Positions 1-10,124 are shown, counted from the stretch's first letter. The stretch is 64,000 bases of DNA from Hermatobates lingyangjiaoensis (GCA_026182355.1 JAPFBL010000035.1:3889501-3953500); one strand, 5' to 3'. Translations and numbers: made by a program. The notes: a model not told the origin generated them from the letters alone.

Positions 1-1400
1 ATCTATATATTTCAGCTAACTATGTAGCCATCATCAAGCTAAAAAGTACATCAAGAAAAAACAAAAAGTAACAACTTCATAACCGTACACTTAGGCTAAC
101 ACCACTCATTTTTCCACAAGCTGAAGGATTATATGAAGAACTGATGAATGAAATTGTTACAGAAGATAATATTATTTCATTGTCAACCAATGAGAATAAA
201 GTGTTTTTTTTATGTAAAGAAAGGGACTGACAAAGTCAGCCCTCCGATGCTGACTCCTCTAGGGAATATTGCATCTCCTATTAATTATACAGAGATAGTT
301 CTAAATTTTGCTTAACTCAAGAGTATTTAGTATAGGGATCTTTAACAAGTAACTGACATCGTAAAAGCGAGACATCTCTGAGCAACAAAGTAGTGTTGTT
401 AGACAAAGTGTAAAGTTGTAAAGCTTAGTATTCCTTTATGTAGTTTTAATAGAATTTTTTTAGTCTGAGGATAGCATATTTCACTGAAATATATAACGTT
501 TCTTAAATCTTTTGAGGAACCAAAGTCGTTTATTTACCTTCAAACAGAATATAGAGTTAGTCGAGTTGAACAGGTGACCACTAAAAGATTACTGAGTATT
601 TGATAGAAAAAAGCACAAGGGTTACGTCATTACAAGTTGAATAGAAACAAAAATGTAGCTCCATGCAAAGTAAACTTGATTTCTTTACATGACTGGGAAA
701 GAATATTTCGAAATTTATTAACATTTGATTTCCAAAGATAAAAGGACTACTCTGCTAATTGGTCTAACACGGTAAAATTAAACCTTCACACATAAAGTTA
801 CACGTTTCGATCACTTTGTGTTCGTCTACAGGTACATTGCGTGCTCATATTGCTAGAGAGCATTTTGGACAAAATGTTCCGGACTTGTAGTTTTCTAATT
901 AACTCCTTTGTGTAAAGACTTAGTTTTCCCGTGTATTCCAATTATGAGTGAATACCACACACTAAATGATTGTAATTTTCATGATGATTAATCAAACATT
1001 CACAAAATGTACCAATTAATCATACTCCAATTATTTCACCACGAAAAATCAAGCAACGAATAAATCCTACATGTTATTATCACAAGAATATTATTCAAAT
1101 CGTTACAATACAAAACCGTAATGAAAAGTGAAACAATGGAATTAAATGGAGCAAATTACAGGGATATAATGTATAGTACCAGTGACTGTGTTTCAAATAT
1201 TCACAAAATTACCCATAAGCTTATAAAATCAAATTCACGGTGAACCGCTCTGCTTATTTCATTGTAAGTACACAATAAGAATAATTAAACTCGATATTTT
1301 ATTTTTATATGTCTTAAAAGTATCCTGGTCCTAAAATGGACAACTTTGTCTATCCGAAAAGCTTTATATTTCATATTTATATTCAATTATATATATATAT
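1..1400. other. AT-rich sequence, nothing recognised
   Basis: No open frame of convincing length, no RNA gene and no repeat structure could be recognised. The stretch ends in a short (TA)n tract at about 1388-1405, which marks the edge of the Penelope-like remnant that follows. Confidence 0.5.
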
Positions 1401-1406
1401 ATATAA

Positions 1407-1560
1407 TTGGAGAGCAGACCTTCAATCATACAAATTCTATTGAAATAAATGTCAATTTCCAGGTTTACACATTTTCTAATTAATTTTTCTACTTTTCTCA
1501 CGTATTACTTCCATAAATTTTGAAAAAGATACACTAGTCCAACAAAGTTCTTATTTTTAT
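1407..1560 (-). mobile_element. PLE terminal repeat / N-terminal fragment, 3' side
   Basis: Read on the minus strand this matches, with divergence, the plus-strand sequence at 2280-2412, so the two form an inverted pair around the RT remnant at 1690-2060. It also resembles segments at 9060-9312, 15042-15236 and 33890-33970. In those better-preserved copies it encodes a short peptide ending in a block like LLPKYTNI, which I take to be the start of the PLE ORF. It abuts (TA)n. The assignment as PLE terminal repeat is inference from this recurring layout. Confidence 0.55.
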
Positions 1561-1689
1561 AATCCAACATTTATAGTCCTTCTCGACCAAAAGTTTGTTA
1601 TAAAATGTTCAAAGATTTTATAACATAACAACTTTCATAATCGAATTTTCAAGGTTACAGATATCAAAATTCACAAATATGACCTATAA

Positions 1690-2060
1690 TGGGGAACCCA
1701 TGGCCACACTAGTGGACACATGGCCACACTAGTGGACACATGGGTCTGCCTGGTAGTATAGGCTCCCGTCTATGTGTGTAGAATGGATTTTTCGTTGTGC
1801 AAGCAATAAGAAGATCTTTCATTATTTGTCGTTTAAATTGTGGAAAGGGTAGAGTAGCATGATTATAGGCTCTATTACAAATGATCTCAATCGTTTCGTG
1901 AACTGGCACATTTGCGATGATTCTACATCTAAACGGGCCATAGTTCCTTTAGGATTACGAACTTATAATATTTCGAGGAATTCATCGCATGACTTGAGAA
2001 CTGATTTCGCAGGAAAGTAAATAGATATAATCTTACTCAGGGCTTTCACTGTTTCATAAG
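1690..2060 (-). pseudogene. Penelope-like reverse transcriptase remnant
   Basis: The best frame is the 66-residue minus-strand stretch at 1709-1909. It reads ETIEIICNRAYNH, then FKRQIMKDLLIACTTKNPF, followed by a damaged motif B (GRPMCPLVWP in place of a GxxMGSPLGP-like block). The plus-strand copy at 11885-12274 has the parallel blocks DTIKIICDSAYNH and KLLRLCTTKSPF, so the homology is supported by two independent copies. Upstream on the minus strand (to about 2060) are degenerate remains of the preceding RT region. No intact catalytic YxDD box is present. The copy is inactive and is framed by inverted terminal fragments. Confidence 0.7.
1699..1740. repeat. 20-bp unit repeated twice
   Basis: A 20-bp unit beginning CATGGCCACACTAGTGG occurs twice in tandem. 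It falls where RT motif B (consensus like DGxxMGSPLGP) would lie on the minus strand and disrupts it. Confidence 0.8.
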
Positions 2061-2239
2061 TGGGCGTTGTCACTTGTGATATTATGGGTCTCAGGAGATA
2101 ACCAGGTTTGTGATGTCAACTCCCTTACTATGATCAAGTGAAACGTTTACTCAGTGTTGTTTATTTAAGTTATTGTTTATTTATTGGCACTTTTATTTAT
2201 TGTGTTTTGATGCACTTTATAAAAGTTGTTATGTTATAA

Positions 2240-2412
2240 AATCCTTGAAGATGCGCGAAGGAAACCGAAATATTTCGGATAATACAAATAAAATCTTTGG
2301 TGAACTAGTGTATCTCGTTCCAAATTTATGAAAGTCCTATATGAGAAAAGTAGAAAAATTAATTAAAAAATGAGTAAACTGTAAATTAGCATTTATTTCA
2401 ATAGAACACACA
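2240..2412 (+). mobile_element. PLE terminal fragment, inverted, with ribozyme relic
   Basis: This is the inverted partner of 1407-1560. It starts with a decayed hammerhead-like core (TTGAAGA, a 15-nt insert, then GAAATAT) at about 2245-2277 and continues into the conserved block that precedes the PLE ORF. It ends at the (TA)n tract at 2416. An inverted terminal fragment at the 5'-truncated end of a copy is a recognised habit of Penelope-like elements. Confidence 0.55.
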
Positions 2413-2413
2413 C

Positions 2414-2415
<2 letters not shown>

Positions 2416-2470
<55 letters not shown>
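2416..2470. repeat. (TA)n, 55 bp
   Basis: Dinucleotide tract lying between the PLE remnant that ends at 2412 and the ribozyme-bearing segment that starts near 2482. Confidence 0.95.
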
Positions 2471-2475
<5 letters not shown>

Positions 2476-2503
2476 CATCAATCAACATGAAATGGGAAAA
2501 CAA

Positions 2504-2546
2504 GACTAAGATCTTTCAACCGTAACAAGCGGTCTTCGTCAGAGTC
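2504..2546 (-). ncRNA. Hammerhead ribozyme, class A (43 nt)
   Basis: On the minus strand: stem I 5' strand GACT, core CTGACGA, stem II closed by ACCG/CGGT around a CTTGTTA loop, core GAA, palindromic stem III AGATCT, cleavage-site nucleotide T, stem I 3' strand AGTC. All conserved hammerhead core bases are present (CUGANGA with N=C, then GAA-A). A six-base palindrome as stem III cannot fold well inside one molecule but can pair between two, as in dimer-active hammerheads. The right half of this segment (2568-2590) keeps only the 3' part of a second ribozyme. Confidence 0.72.
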
Positions 2547-2659
2547 ATAAACCCAACTGAAAAAGTTACAGTTGAAAGATCTTAGTCTTGTTTTCCCATT
2601 TCATATTGTGGTTTGATCATTGATTGTTATTTCACGTGTTTATGTTAAATCTTTATATA

Positions 2660-2800
2660 TAAATTATATATATATATATATATATAACAAGATTTCACAT
2701 AAACACGTGAAATAACAATAAATGATCAAACTAAAATATGAAATGAGAAAAAAAAGATTAAGATATCAGTTGAAACGAAAGAATGCTGAGATGATATTTA
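2660..2800 (-). mobile_element. Partial class-A unit
   Basis: After a (TA)n tract at about 2666-2685 the sequence carries the start of the same unit found at 17980-18040 (CACGTGAAA, then TGATCAAAC, then AAATGAGAAAA). It decays near 2790 before a usable ribozyme core. Confidence 0.55.
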
Positions 2801-5300
2801 ACAAGTACACTTATTAATACTATATAACTACAAAGACGCCTTAAGCGATATTCTCGGTTACACTAGCAATTTTAAATATTTGAAAAATGAAATTTCAAAA
2901 CTGGACCTAGAAGAACTTAATATTTTAAATCAATAAAAGCATAATTATTTTATTATTATTGTACTTCACTACAACAATTATTTGAAATATGGAAAATTAT
3001 TTTTAATAATACTTAAAAAATAGACTCAGGCGCCCCTCATAAATGTTACATAATTGCTATAAATGTAAATATTATTATAAGAGTATTGAAATTACCTGAA
3101 AAAATAATGGAAATATATTAGCAGAAAATTAGACAGGTGTCAGATTTTACATTCAGATTTATTAATTACCTCTTGACAACATATAAATTAAGTTAAGTAT
3201 GATCTAAGGCTACTTGATAAAATCGGTGATATATAAAAACTAAATCTAATCCAATCAGAAAAATTTTTAGAATTACAAATGACAACTGTTGAAAAACAGT
3301 TTTATGTAGCATCTACGTGTTATAAATGAAATAAATTTGGGTTATGTTATGTTTCTGATGTGAATGGTAATTTCTTAAACATATAGAACAATATACTGGT
3401 GGTAGTGAATAAGAAGGTGTCAGCTCCCAAATTTCGCTACACCATGTCTATTTATTTTGTTTTAGTGGTTTTACAAAAATTCACATGAAAAGAAAGGTAC
3501 AATGTAGTCTGATTAAAGATAATCATACTAGATGTCAGGCACGGTAGATTTTAATTCAAGACCAATCAATTCAAACATACTAAACGGTAAAGTGCCCAGA
3601 ATTTCTCATAAGCAGTGGTTGAGATGAGGGGGGTATTTCACAAGATAAATTTCCAACGTAGAAAGTTTTGATAACATATATTAATTTTGAATGTAAAAAT
3701 GTATTTCAACGGATTGTAGAGAAATAAAATATCAGTTTTAAGTTTAAAATTCAGAGATGTTGGTTGAAAATTAATCATATCCAGGGGAGCGAGCAGAAGT
3801 TCAATTAAGAATCAAACAATGGCAGCAAGCGTTGACTAGCATCACTTGGATCTCTACTTGCCGTTTCTCAGCTATCCATTTCCGTTACACCGAATTCCTT
3901 ACAGAACAACAAGCTATTATTTCTCTTCCATTAATCTCCCCTGACGTTCCATTACACAAAACTAATCTAAAACTCGACAAAGGTGGACACGTGATCTAAT
4001 AACCTATAGTCAAACAACCAACTCTGCCAACAATTCCAACTGACATCAAGCTAATAAATTAATTCATAAAAACAATTTGGTAATCCCAATGCGAAGTTAC
4101 TCTCCCAGATAACTGCCTCCTACAGGTCTCCACTCTTCTCCGTTTATATTACATTAGAATTTTTCTTAAAATAAGAAATATATTTAGTTTAATTGATAAA
4201 AATAGTACCCACATTATTTTGCTACAAAAAAACGGTTTAAAGAAATAACCATTTCTGTTTTTTTTATTTCGTTTCTTTATGTCATGAGAATGTATATTAG
4301 ACATTTAGTTCGATGCACAAGGACTCCTTATGTTCTCACCATATTAAACATATTCTTACTCCCCATCGAACATGTTCACCCAAACTAAAAGTCGAAACCA
4401 ATTGACTGTAAATATTCTCTACATACATTATGAAAACATTTCTTATTTTCCTTTTCTGGAGTAAGATGTATAATTTTAAAGTTATCATGATTAAGATCGA
4501 CCGTTATCAAGAAACATTATAAAGCTTACTTTAATTAAATGAATTTAAATTTATTTAATTAAATTTGTTATTAAATTTAATTAAATTTTTTAATTAAGAT
4601 CAAATGCTATAAGCTTTAATATGGGCTATTCCAATAAGATTTAGTATTTCCGAGGTCATTAGTCTTGCCTATAAGAGTAAACATGAATGTGGAGCATGTA
4701 CCAGTAGATACTAGTTTACTTATTTCTTCCCGCTCTCCTTGGGATCCTGCATTTCCAGTCTTTTGTTCCCATTTCTTCATATTAACACCCTTTAAAATAC
4801 CCTCCTTTTCCACCACATCTGCAAATTAAAAATACACGGCTCCTTTCCCTTATCAGTTAAAGTGTGGTGGTGATGAAAACTAACTATTTTGGTCGAAATC
4901 TTAGCATATTTCTGATCTCCTAAACCACTATAAGAAATTTCCATAATTTATTGAATTATCATCAATATTCATTCATCTACTATTCATTCTGAGAGCCCAC
5001 CACTATGTGCATACATGCATTTCACCTCCTAACAAAAAAAAAAATATATTCATTGATTTTGAATTCAATTAAACTATGTTATATATACATTATTTTATTA
5101 TAGTCGTTATTTACATGTATACCTACATTTCAGTATACCAAATTCAAGTATTTACAGTCTTTAATTTTTGGTTTAAACGTCATCAGCAGAAAACCACTTG
5201 GGACAACAAGGGCACTAGCGCAGAAGGGGTTGGAAAGGAACAGTGTTGTCACACGCGTACCCAATTCACGAGATTAAGTGAAGAATAAGTGAAAAATTGA
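2800..5300. other. AT-rich sequence, nothing recognised
   Basis: Only short frames are present (for example 66 codons at 4616-4816, minus strand) and none shows a motif I recognise. The part at 3780-4140 is less AT-rich than its surroundings but matches nothing I can name. Confidence 0.4.
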
Positions 5301-5303
5301 GAA

Positions 5304-5304
5304 A

Positions 5305-5343
<39 letters not shown>
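5304..5343. repeat. (AAT)n microsatellite
   Basis: About 13 trinucleotide units, nearly perfect, immediately before a (TA)-centred palindrome. Confidence 0.9.
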
Positions 5344-5345
<2 letters not shown>

Positions 5346-5372
5346 TATTGTGCTGTGACAAATAAATAAACT

Positions 5373-5434
5373 AAAAAGAAAAAGAGCGAAGGAAATATAT
5401 ATATATATATATTTCCTTCGCTCTTTTTCTTTTT
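5373..5434. repeat. Short palindrome centred on (TA)n
   Basis: Two perfect arms of about 24 bp (AAAAAGAAAAAGAGCGAAGG and its complement) flank a short (TA)n core. The same design, arms around (TA)n, recurs at 59507-59614. Confidence 0.85.
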
Positions 5435-5692
5435 AATTTCATTAATTTTAATCTCATTAATTTTTAACTAACAATGTAACAGGCCATTGTGTTTCAATTC
5501 CATAATTTCAAACACCTGCCTATTAGAAATCCAGTTTTAATAAACTGAGACATTGGCTTTGAAAGTTTGGTTTGAATCAAGAAAACTGATCTATTTCTGA
5601 TAAACTGTTTCCTTTCATTTTATTCGGCGGTCCATACCTTTATCAAAATGTATATATATATATATATCGCTCCTTTGGAGCGATTCACATCT

Positions 5693-5725
5693 ATTCCTGA
5701 AGTCGTGGACATCGAAATATAGTAG
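5693..5725 (+). ncRNA. Hammerhead-like motif, core-damaged
   Basis: Core reads CTGAAGT (last A of CUGANGA changed to T), then a 10-nt stem II region, GAA, palindrome ATAT, A, GTAG. The stem I strands do not pair well. Probably a non-functional relic, here in the left arm of the foldback. Confidence 0.45.
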
Positions 5726-5860
5726 TGAGTTCAGTGATTTCTTTTCTATGTGTTCTTTTTAAATTTTAGTTTATATATATATATATTATACTAAGCTATT
5801 TAGTTATATATATTAACTAAAATTTAAAAAGAACACATAGAAAAGAAATCACTGAACTCA

Positions 5861-5893
5861 CTACTATATTTCGATGTCCACGACTTCAGGAAT
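5861..5893 (-). ncRNA. Hammerhead-like motif, mirror copy
   Basis: Reverse-complement partner of the motif at 5693-5725, with the same A-to-T change in the core, so the damage preceded or was copied through formation of the inverted repeat. Confidence 0.45.
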
Positions 5894-6337
5894 AGATGTG
5901 AATCGCTCCAAAGGAGCGATATATATATATATACATTTTGATAAAGGTATGGACCGCCGAATAAAATGAAAGGAAATAGTTTATCAGAAATAGATCAGTT
6001 TTCTTGATTCAAACCAAACTTTCAAAGCCAATGTCTCAGATTATTAAAACTGGATTTCTAATAGGCACGTGTTTGAAATTATGGAATTGAAACACAATGG
6101 CCTGTTACATTGTTAGTTAAAAATTAATGAGATAATTAACATTCGTGTTAAAATTCAATCTTTGAACGTGCTCATTTTAATAATCTAATATTATAGTCCA
6201 TTGTTTTCATTTCCATAACTTTACACGCTATAACTCATGAAAAAGGTTTAAACATAACTGAAACGCCAGCTTTAGAAGTTTAATTTAAACTTGGAAAACT
6301 GACTTCAGTCTTTGACCAAACCCTGATTCATTTTAAT

Positions 6338-6340
<3 letters not shown>

Positions 6341-6393
<53 letters not shown>
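6341..6393. repeat. (TA)n, 53 bp
   Basis: Marks the 3' boundary (minus-strand sense) of the truncated PLE at 6394-6847. Confidence 0.95.
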
Positions 6394-6397
<4 letters not shown>

Positions 6398-6469
6398 GAT
6401 GAAACGATTCTTCGAACTGAATAAACTAGAATTTAAAAAGAACACATAGAAAAGAAATCACTGAACTCA

Positions 6470-6502
6470 CTACTATATTTCGATGTCTCCGTCTTCAGGA
6501 AA
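6470..6502 (-). ncRNA. Hammerhead-like motif in PLE 3' region
   Basis: Core CTGAAGA, stem II region CGGAGACATC, GAA, palindrome ATAT, A, GTAG. The core is intact but the stem I strands share almost no pairing, so activity is doubtful. It lies downstream of the endonuclease stop on the same strand. Confidence 0.5.
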
Positions 6503-6690
6503 AGATGTGAATCGCTCCAAAGGCTGATAACGACTGACTTGGCGTTCGAACTGAAGCACTCAAACAGTGTAGCCAACTTTTGGAGGAAAGGTAGACAGGG
6601 AAGATAAAGACATAAAAGCCAAATAAAAATTAAAAAATGAAAACATGTAACTAAAATAAAATTAAAAGCTGATAACAAAAAAAAATCAAA

Positions 6691-6841
6691 TCAACGATTG
6701 AGGTTAAGCTCAGGAGCCGATCTACCGCCCAGAAGACTAATAAGTGCTTCTTCTGAAGCTCTCAGAGTAACTTTCGAATTAGTCTGATCAATCTGCCTCA
6801 GGACCTGTACACGGAAACAGTCATTGAAACTATATACATAT

Positions 6842-6845
<4 letters not shown>
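6691..6845 (-). pseudogene. PLE GIY-YIG endonuclease C-terminal fragment
   Basis: The frame reads SFNDCFRVQVLRQI, then KVTLRASEEALISLL, then SAPELNLNR and a stop. The corresponding blocks in the long ORF at 62644-63996 are NHCFRVQVLNHI, RVTLRASEEAIICLL and SPPGLNLYR. The catalytic Glu of the GIY-YIG fold lies in the ASEEA block and the conserved Asn in the last residues, and both are kept. Everything upstream is lost at the (TA)n tract. Confidence 0.8.

Positions 6846-6846
<1 letters not shown>

Positions 6847-6882
<36 letters not shown>
6847..6882. repeat. (TA)n, ~36 bp
   Basis: 5' boundary (minus-strand sense) of the truncated PLE; shared with the edge of the next foldback at 6902. Confidence 0.95.
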
Positions 6883-6885
<3 letters not shown>

Positions 6886-6932
6886 CAATGTACATAAGGA
6901 AACGTAGAGAAATTAAAAACACACACTTACAG

Positions 6933-6965
6933 TCTCTAATTTTCGGTTGAACCGTCTTCAGGAGA
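6933..6965 (-). ncRNA. Hammerhead ribozyme, class C (33 nt)
   Basis: Minus strand: stem I TCTC, core CTGAAGA, stem II region CGGTTCAACC (GGT/ACC closes a TCA loop, with one unpaired C at the base), GAA, palindrome AATT, cleavage-site A, stem I GAGA. TCTC/GAGA is a perfect 4-bp stem I. The unpaired base at the foot of stem II departs from the usual G-C pair and could weaken cleavage. Confidence 0.68.
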
Positions 6966-7128
6966 GATAAGAAAGGGAAACCAAGCGCACTGCTACAGAG
7001 GGTTGGGTCTCCAACCGTCTCTGTACCAGTGCGCTTGGTTTCCCTTTCTTATCTCCCAAGCGCACTGCTACAGAGGGTTGGGTCTCCAACCGTCTCTGTG
7101 GCAGTGGGCTTGGTTTCCCTTTCTTATC

Positions 7129-7161
7129 TCTCCTGAAGACGGTTCAACCAAAAATTAGAGA
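7129..7161 (+). ncRNA. Hammerhead, class C, core G12 lost
   Basis: Mirror copy of 6933-6965 with the same TCTC/GAGA stem I and CTGAAGA core, but the GAA after stem II reads AAA. G12 is the general-base guanine of hammerhead ribozymes, so this arm should be inactive while its partner is intact. Confidence 0.6.
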
Positions 7162-7279
7162 CTGTAAGTGTGTGTTTTTAATTTCTCTACGTTTCTTTAT
7201 GTACATTGAACTGTATTTGTCCATTTCAGATCGTATTTTCATCAAAAAAGAGTATATATATATATATATATATAATCAG

Positions 7280-9050
7280 TGATATAACTGCAATAAGAAA
7301 TTGTAAAGAAAGGCCAGTAAGATCTTTCAACCATAGTAAAGTAAGAAAAGAACAACTTTTTTTTTCTTGCTTTCTTTGCTCTCTTATGACACAAAGTGAA
7401 AGGCCTCAGAGCAGTAATACCTGTTGATTTGGTTTTCCTTGTAATTTTGAACTTCATTGATTGCTTCACGTGTTTAATTGTGATTATTTCTTCATATAAC
7501 AACAGAACAGAACTCCAACTACGATTAATATAATTTAAATTATTATAAACCTTATAATATCAATTATGGAGTAAGTAAAACAAAAATAAGGACATAGTTC
7601 ACTTTAATATTTCTATACTCATCGTCATCAAGAGAAACGATTGTAATATTTGACTACCCTTTAGTCACCGCCCTGACTCCCTGTGGGATCCTTCAACTCC
7701 TGATAAAGATGATTGTCAAAGCATTGAAGAGAGTTATGACAGTGTCTATCTTTGCGTTCCTTTTGTTATAATAATTTTTATTTAAAGTCCTATGGAGGTT
7801 TGATATATATGTTAATTATATAATATATTATGTACATTACGTATTAGATATATAAAATATTAGATATATATTAGATATATAAATACATATGTATATAACG
7901 TACATATATATTTATAATTTTATTCATTTATGTATTTTTTCATAGAATTTTATACATACTACAGCCTGCTGGCTGACTGAGGCAATCGGTAAAATTTTAA
8001 ATGGTAGCAACAAATTCTGAAAGTATTGTGCAATATAGTCACAATAAGTAAACGAGTTAACCTAGTTTAACTAAAATTTAAAGATTGATGCTTTGAACAC
8101 TGATTGGCATAGAGTTGTCGGCTACGGAGGGAATGTACTTTTCATTATAACATTACTAACTCACCCCAGATAGGAATAGCTTCATTCATTAATAATACAT
8201 TGTTATTTAGATTAGACAAGGAAACTGTTTATGTTCTACATTAAGCCAGGTGTTTGGTGATGTTAATTAAATAAAGGCACTGGAGGCATCAGGGTGATGT
8301 GATACTGCCTCTAGCCTTATCTCTAACATACAGCATCACTGCTTCCACTGGGCTCACCTCTATATCATTATACCTAAATAATATACACTAGTATAAATTA
8401 ACTGTCAATATGCATTGAATAGAAGTAGATTAAACTGTTGATAAATATTAATAGAGATGTAAAACACTTTTTTTGCCCTATGCAGAATGATTAGGACTCC
8501 ATCTTTTGTTTCAGAGCAGCACAGTAGAGTATTACTGAAGTTGTCTGTCGATGATGGTGCATCTGACCAGAAATTTTGTTTCAAACAAAATAGTCGCAAA
8601 CATGATTTTCAAAGCAATTCCATGAAAAGGGTTCAATACTTTTACTATATATAAGGAAACGATTGTAATTTGGAAGCCGGTTGAGTTGGGGAATATTGGT
8701 GGTAATGCACTGGCTTGCCAGAAGACGTACAAGTCATACATCTTGTTGCAAACTTCTTTAAACAACTTTACATGGCAGTAGCAGTGCTAATGGTCCTGCA
8801 AAATACTGACTGACAGTTAAATAATGTGGCTTCAGCCTCGTACAATTTTATAAGCAGTACATTGCATGTATTCTGTTGAATGTTTCTTTTTTAAAATGGT
8901 TATTTTGTTGTAATATTCCAATGTCTTCCTTAGTAAAGTTTAACAATAAATCGAGTTGTGATTCTAAATTGAAGGTATATACATCGACAAGTTGATGAGT
9001 TTAGTACTACTGGATCTGTAACAAAAAGGAACCTTATATATACATTAGTA
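7280..9050. other. AT-rich sequence, mostly unassigned
   Basis: Contains small frames without recognisable motifs, an AT-only repeat patch at 7800-7930 (TAGATATA-type words) and a weak hammerhead-like relic near 7604-7642 on the minus strand (TTGATGA, then GAAATAT). No gene could be supported. Confidence 0.4.
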
Positions 9051-9059
9051 TACATCAGG

Positions 9060-9312
9060 AGCAGACCTTCATTTAGACATGTTTTAGTAAAAAGTATGCT
9101 GATTTTCATTTTTGTTCTTTTTCAGTTTAATTTCTCCAGTATTCTAAACTTGGTTTTCAACCCTTCTGGTAGAATGTACATTAATTCTCCAAATGATTTA
9201 TTACTGAAATCTATAACAATAATCCAAGCAATAATAATAAACTATACATCTAACATAAACTACACAATAAATTTTCCGATGTTTTAGTCATCATAGACCA
9301 TCTTCATGGATA
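9060..9312 (-). mobile_element. PLE 3' terminal repeat with ribozyme relic and ORF start
   Basis: Minus strand, from 9312: a decayed hammerhead-like core (CATGAAGA, insert, AAACATCGG), a spacer of about 110 bp, then coding-like sequence parallel to that at 9945-10047. Its inner part is the reverse complement of 9895-10047. Downstream of the endonuclease tail at 9435-9641 on the same strand, it fits a 3' terminal repeat. Confidence 0.55.
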
Positions 9313-9434
9313 TAACATTATAACTAATTAAAAATTAACTGAGGAAAAACACTAACATACACAATCGTGGAGGTTCTAAAATCTCAGGTTTTCCAGTTCG
9401 CTAAAACACTAATTCACTAAAATTCACTAAAACA

Positions 9435-9641
9435 CTATAAGACTGTCACTGAATCAGAGTTGTTGTTTTGTTGGTTTCCTGCGTGTAGCTTTAAAATTCT
9501 GATGAAACTAGTTGTTTGGTCGATGAGGTTGGATTTATGCTCAATTATAAACAGGGCTTCTATATTTGTAGTCAACTGTGGCCTTTTTATTGGGAATGAT
9601 CCCTTGGAGCGCCGGCAGCGGGGTGCGTAGTCAACCTCCAT
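9435..9641 (-). pseudogene. PLE endonuclease C-terminal fragment
   Basis: The frame contains NIEALFIIEHKSNLIDQTT and FIRILKLH. The plus-strand copy at 13054-13200 has QIAEALKVLEHKPNMNNQ and FNRTLKLY at the same spacing. This is the helix of the GIY-YIG endonuclease that carries the catalytic Glu, followed by the conserved Asn, and the C-terminal tail. The 5' part is absent. It lies between inverted terminal fragments (9060-9312 and 9895-10047). Confidence 0.65.
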
Positions 9642-9894
9642 TATAAAGTTGTTACCGTAGTGCCAATGTAGGATGACTTGAGGAATTCACAGTTCCCTAT
9701 ATTACAACTATAACGCTATACTACATTGGTTTTCTGGAGGAGAGGATTTTGCTGTAAGTTATTTCTGACAATTAAATTTGTTGTAAAGGTACATTTATAA
9801 TAAATACTTATCTTAAGCCAGTCCTCAGAATTGGTGCATTTAGTATTTGTTTTGATAAGGTTCTTAATTTATTGTATAGTTTATATTAGATTCA

Positions 9895-10047
9895 TCACAG
9901 CTTGGATTACTGTTATGGATTTCAGTAATAAATGATTTGGAGAATTGATGTACATTCTACCTGAAGGGTTGAAAACCAAGTTTGGAATACTGGAGAAATT
10001 AAAAAGAAAAAGAACAAAAATGAAAATCGGCATACTTTTTAATAAAA
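9895..10047 (+). mobile_element. PLE terminal fragment, inverted partner
   Basis: Encodes on the plus strand the peptide LEKLKRKRTKMKIGILFNKT, comparable with the N-terminal PLE block seen at 15042-15236 and 33749-33967. It is inverted relative to 9060-9312 and ends at a (TA)n tract at about 10050-10070. Confidence 0.6.
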
Positions 10048-10124
10048 CATATATATATATATATATATATATCAGTTCAAAAATGAAGAAAACCAACACA
10101 CAGAGAAAGAGACACACTTACAAA

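Larger units (their letters stand above)
5451..6133. repeat. 683-bp foldback element with ~320-bp arms
   Basis: Left arm 5451-5772 and right arm 5815-6133 are reverse complements with only a few differences; the spacer is about 42 bp. Each arm holds, from outside in, a block beginning ATCTCATTAATTTTTAAC, an internal (TA)n of about 18 bp, and a hammerhead-like motif near the centre. The inner edges match the 3' end of the PLE fragment at 6421-6510. It therefore looks like two PLE terminal repeats joined head to head. Confidence 0.9.
6394..6847 (-). mobile_element. 5'-truncated Neptune-like PLE with (TA)n at both ends
   Basis: Read on the minus strand: (TA)n, the last ~50 codons of the endonuclease (6835 to 6691), a 3' untranslated part, a hammerhead-like motif (6502 to 6470), a short tail, then (TA)n. 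The coding piece aligns with the C-terminus of the long ORF at 62644-63996. The layout matches the copies at 41037-41495 and 59583-61401, so it is a genuine truncated insertion. Confidence 0.75.
6902..7200. repeat. Foldback with ribozymes on both arms and duplicated core
   Basis: The outer arms (about 6902-7000 and 7100-7200) are reverse complements. The middle contains two nearly identical copies of a GC-richer block that includes GCGCACTGCTACAGAGGG and CTCCAACCGTCTCTG. The outermost bases (ACGTAGAGAAATTAAAAAC) and the hammerheads just inside them are mirrored. Related blocks occur at 14380-14470 and 40441-40540. Confidence 0.85.

Noticed and set aside
6900..7160. CRISPR-like array in the repeated blocks
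   Set aside because: The repeats are two long blocks in a palindrome, with no regular short repeat-spacer pattern, and the context is eukaryotic retroelements.
7604..7642. Further hammerhead-like string on the minus strand (TTGATGA, then GAAATAT)
   Set aside because: First core base changed and no stem I pairing; not strong enough for a separate feature.
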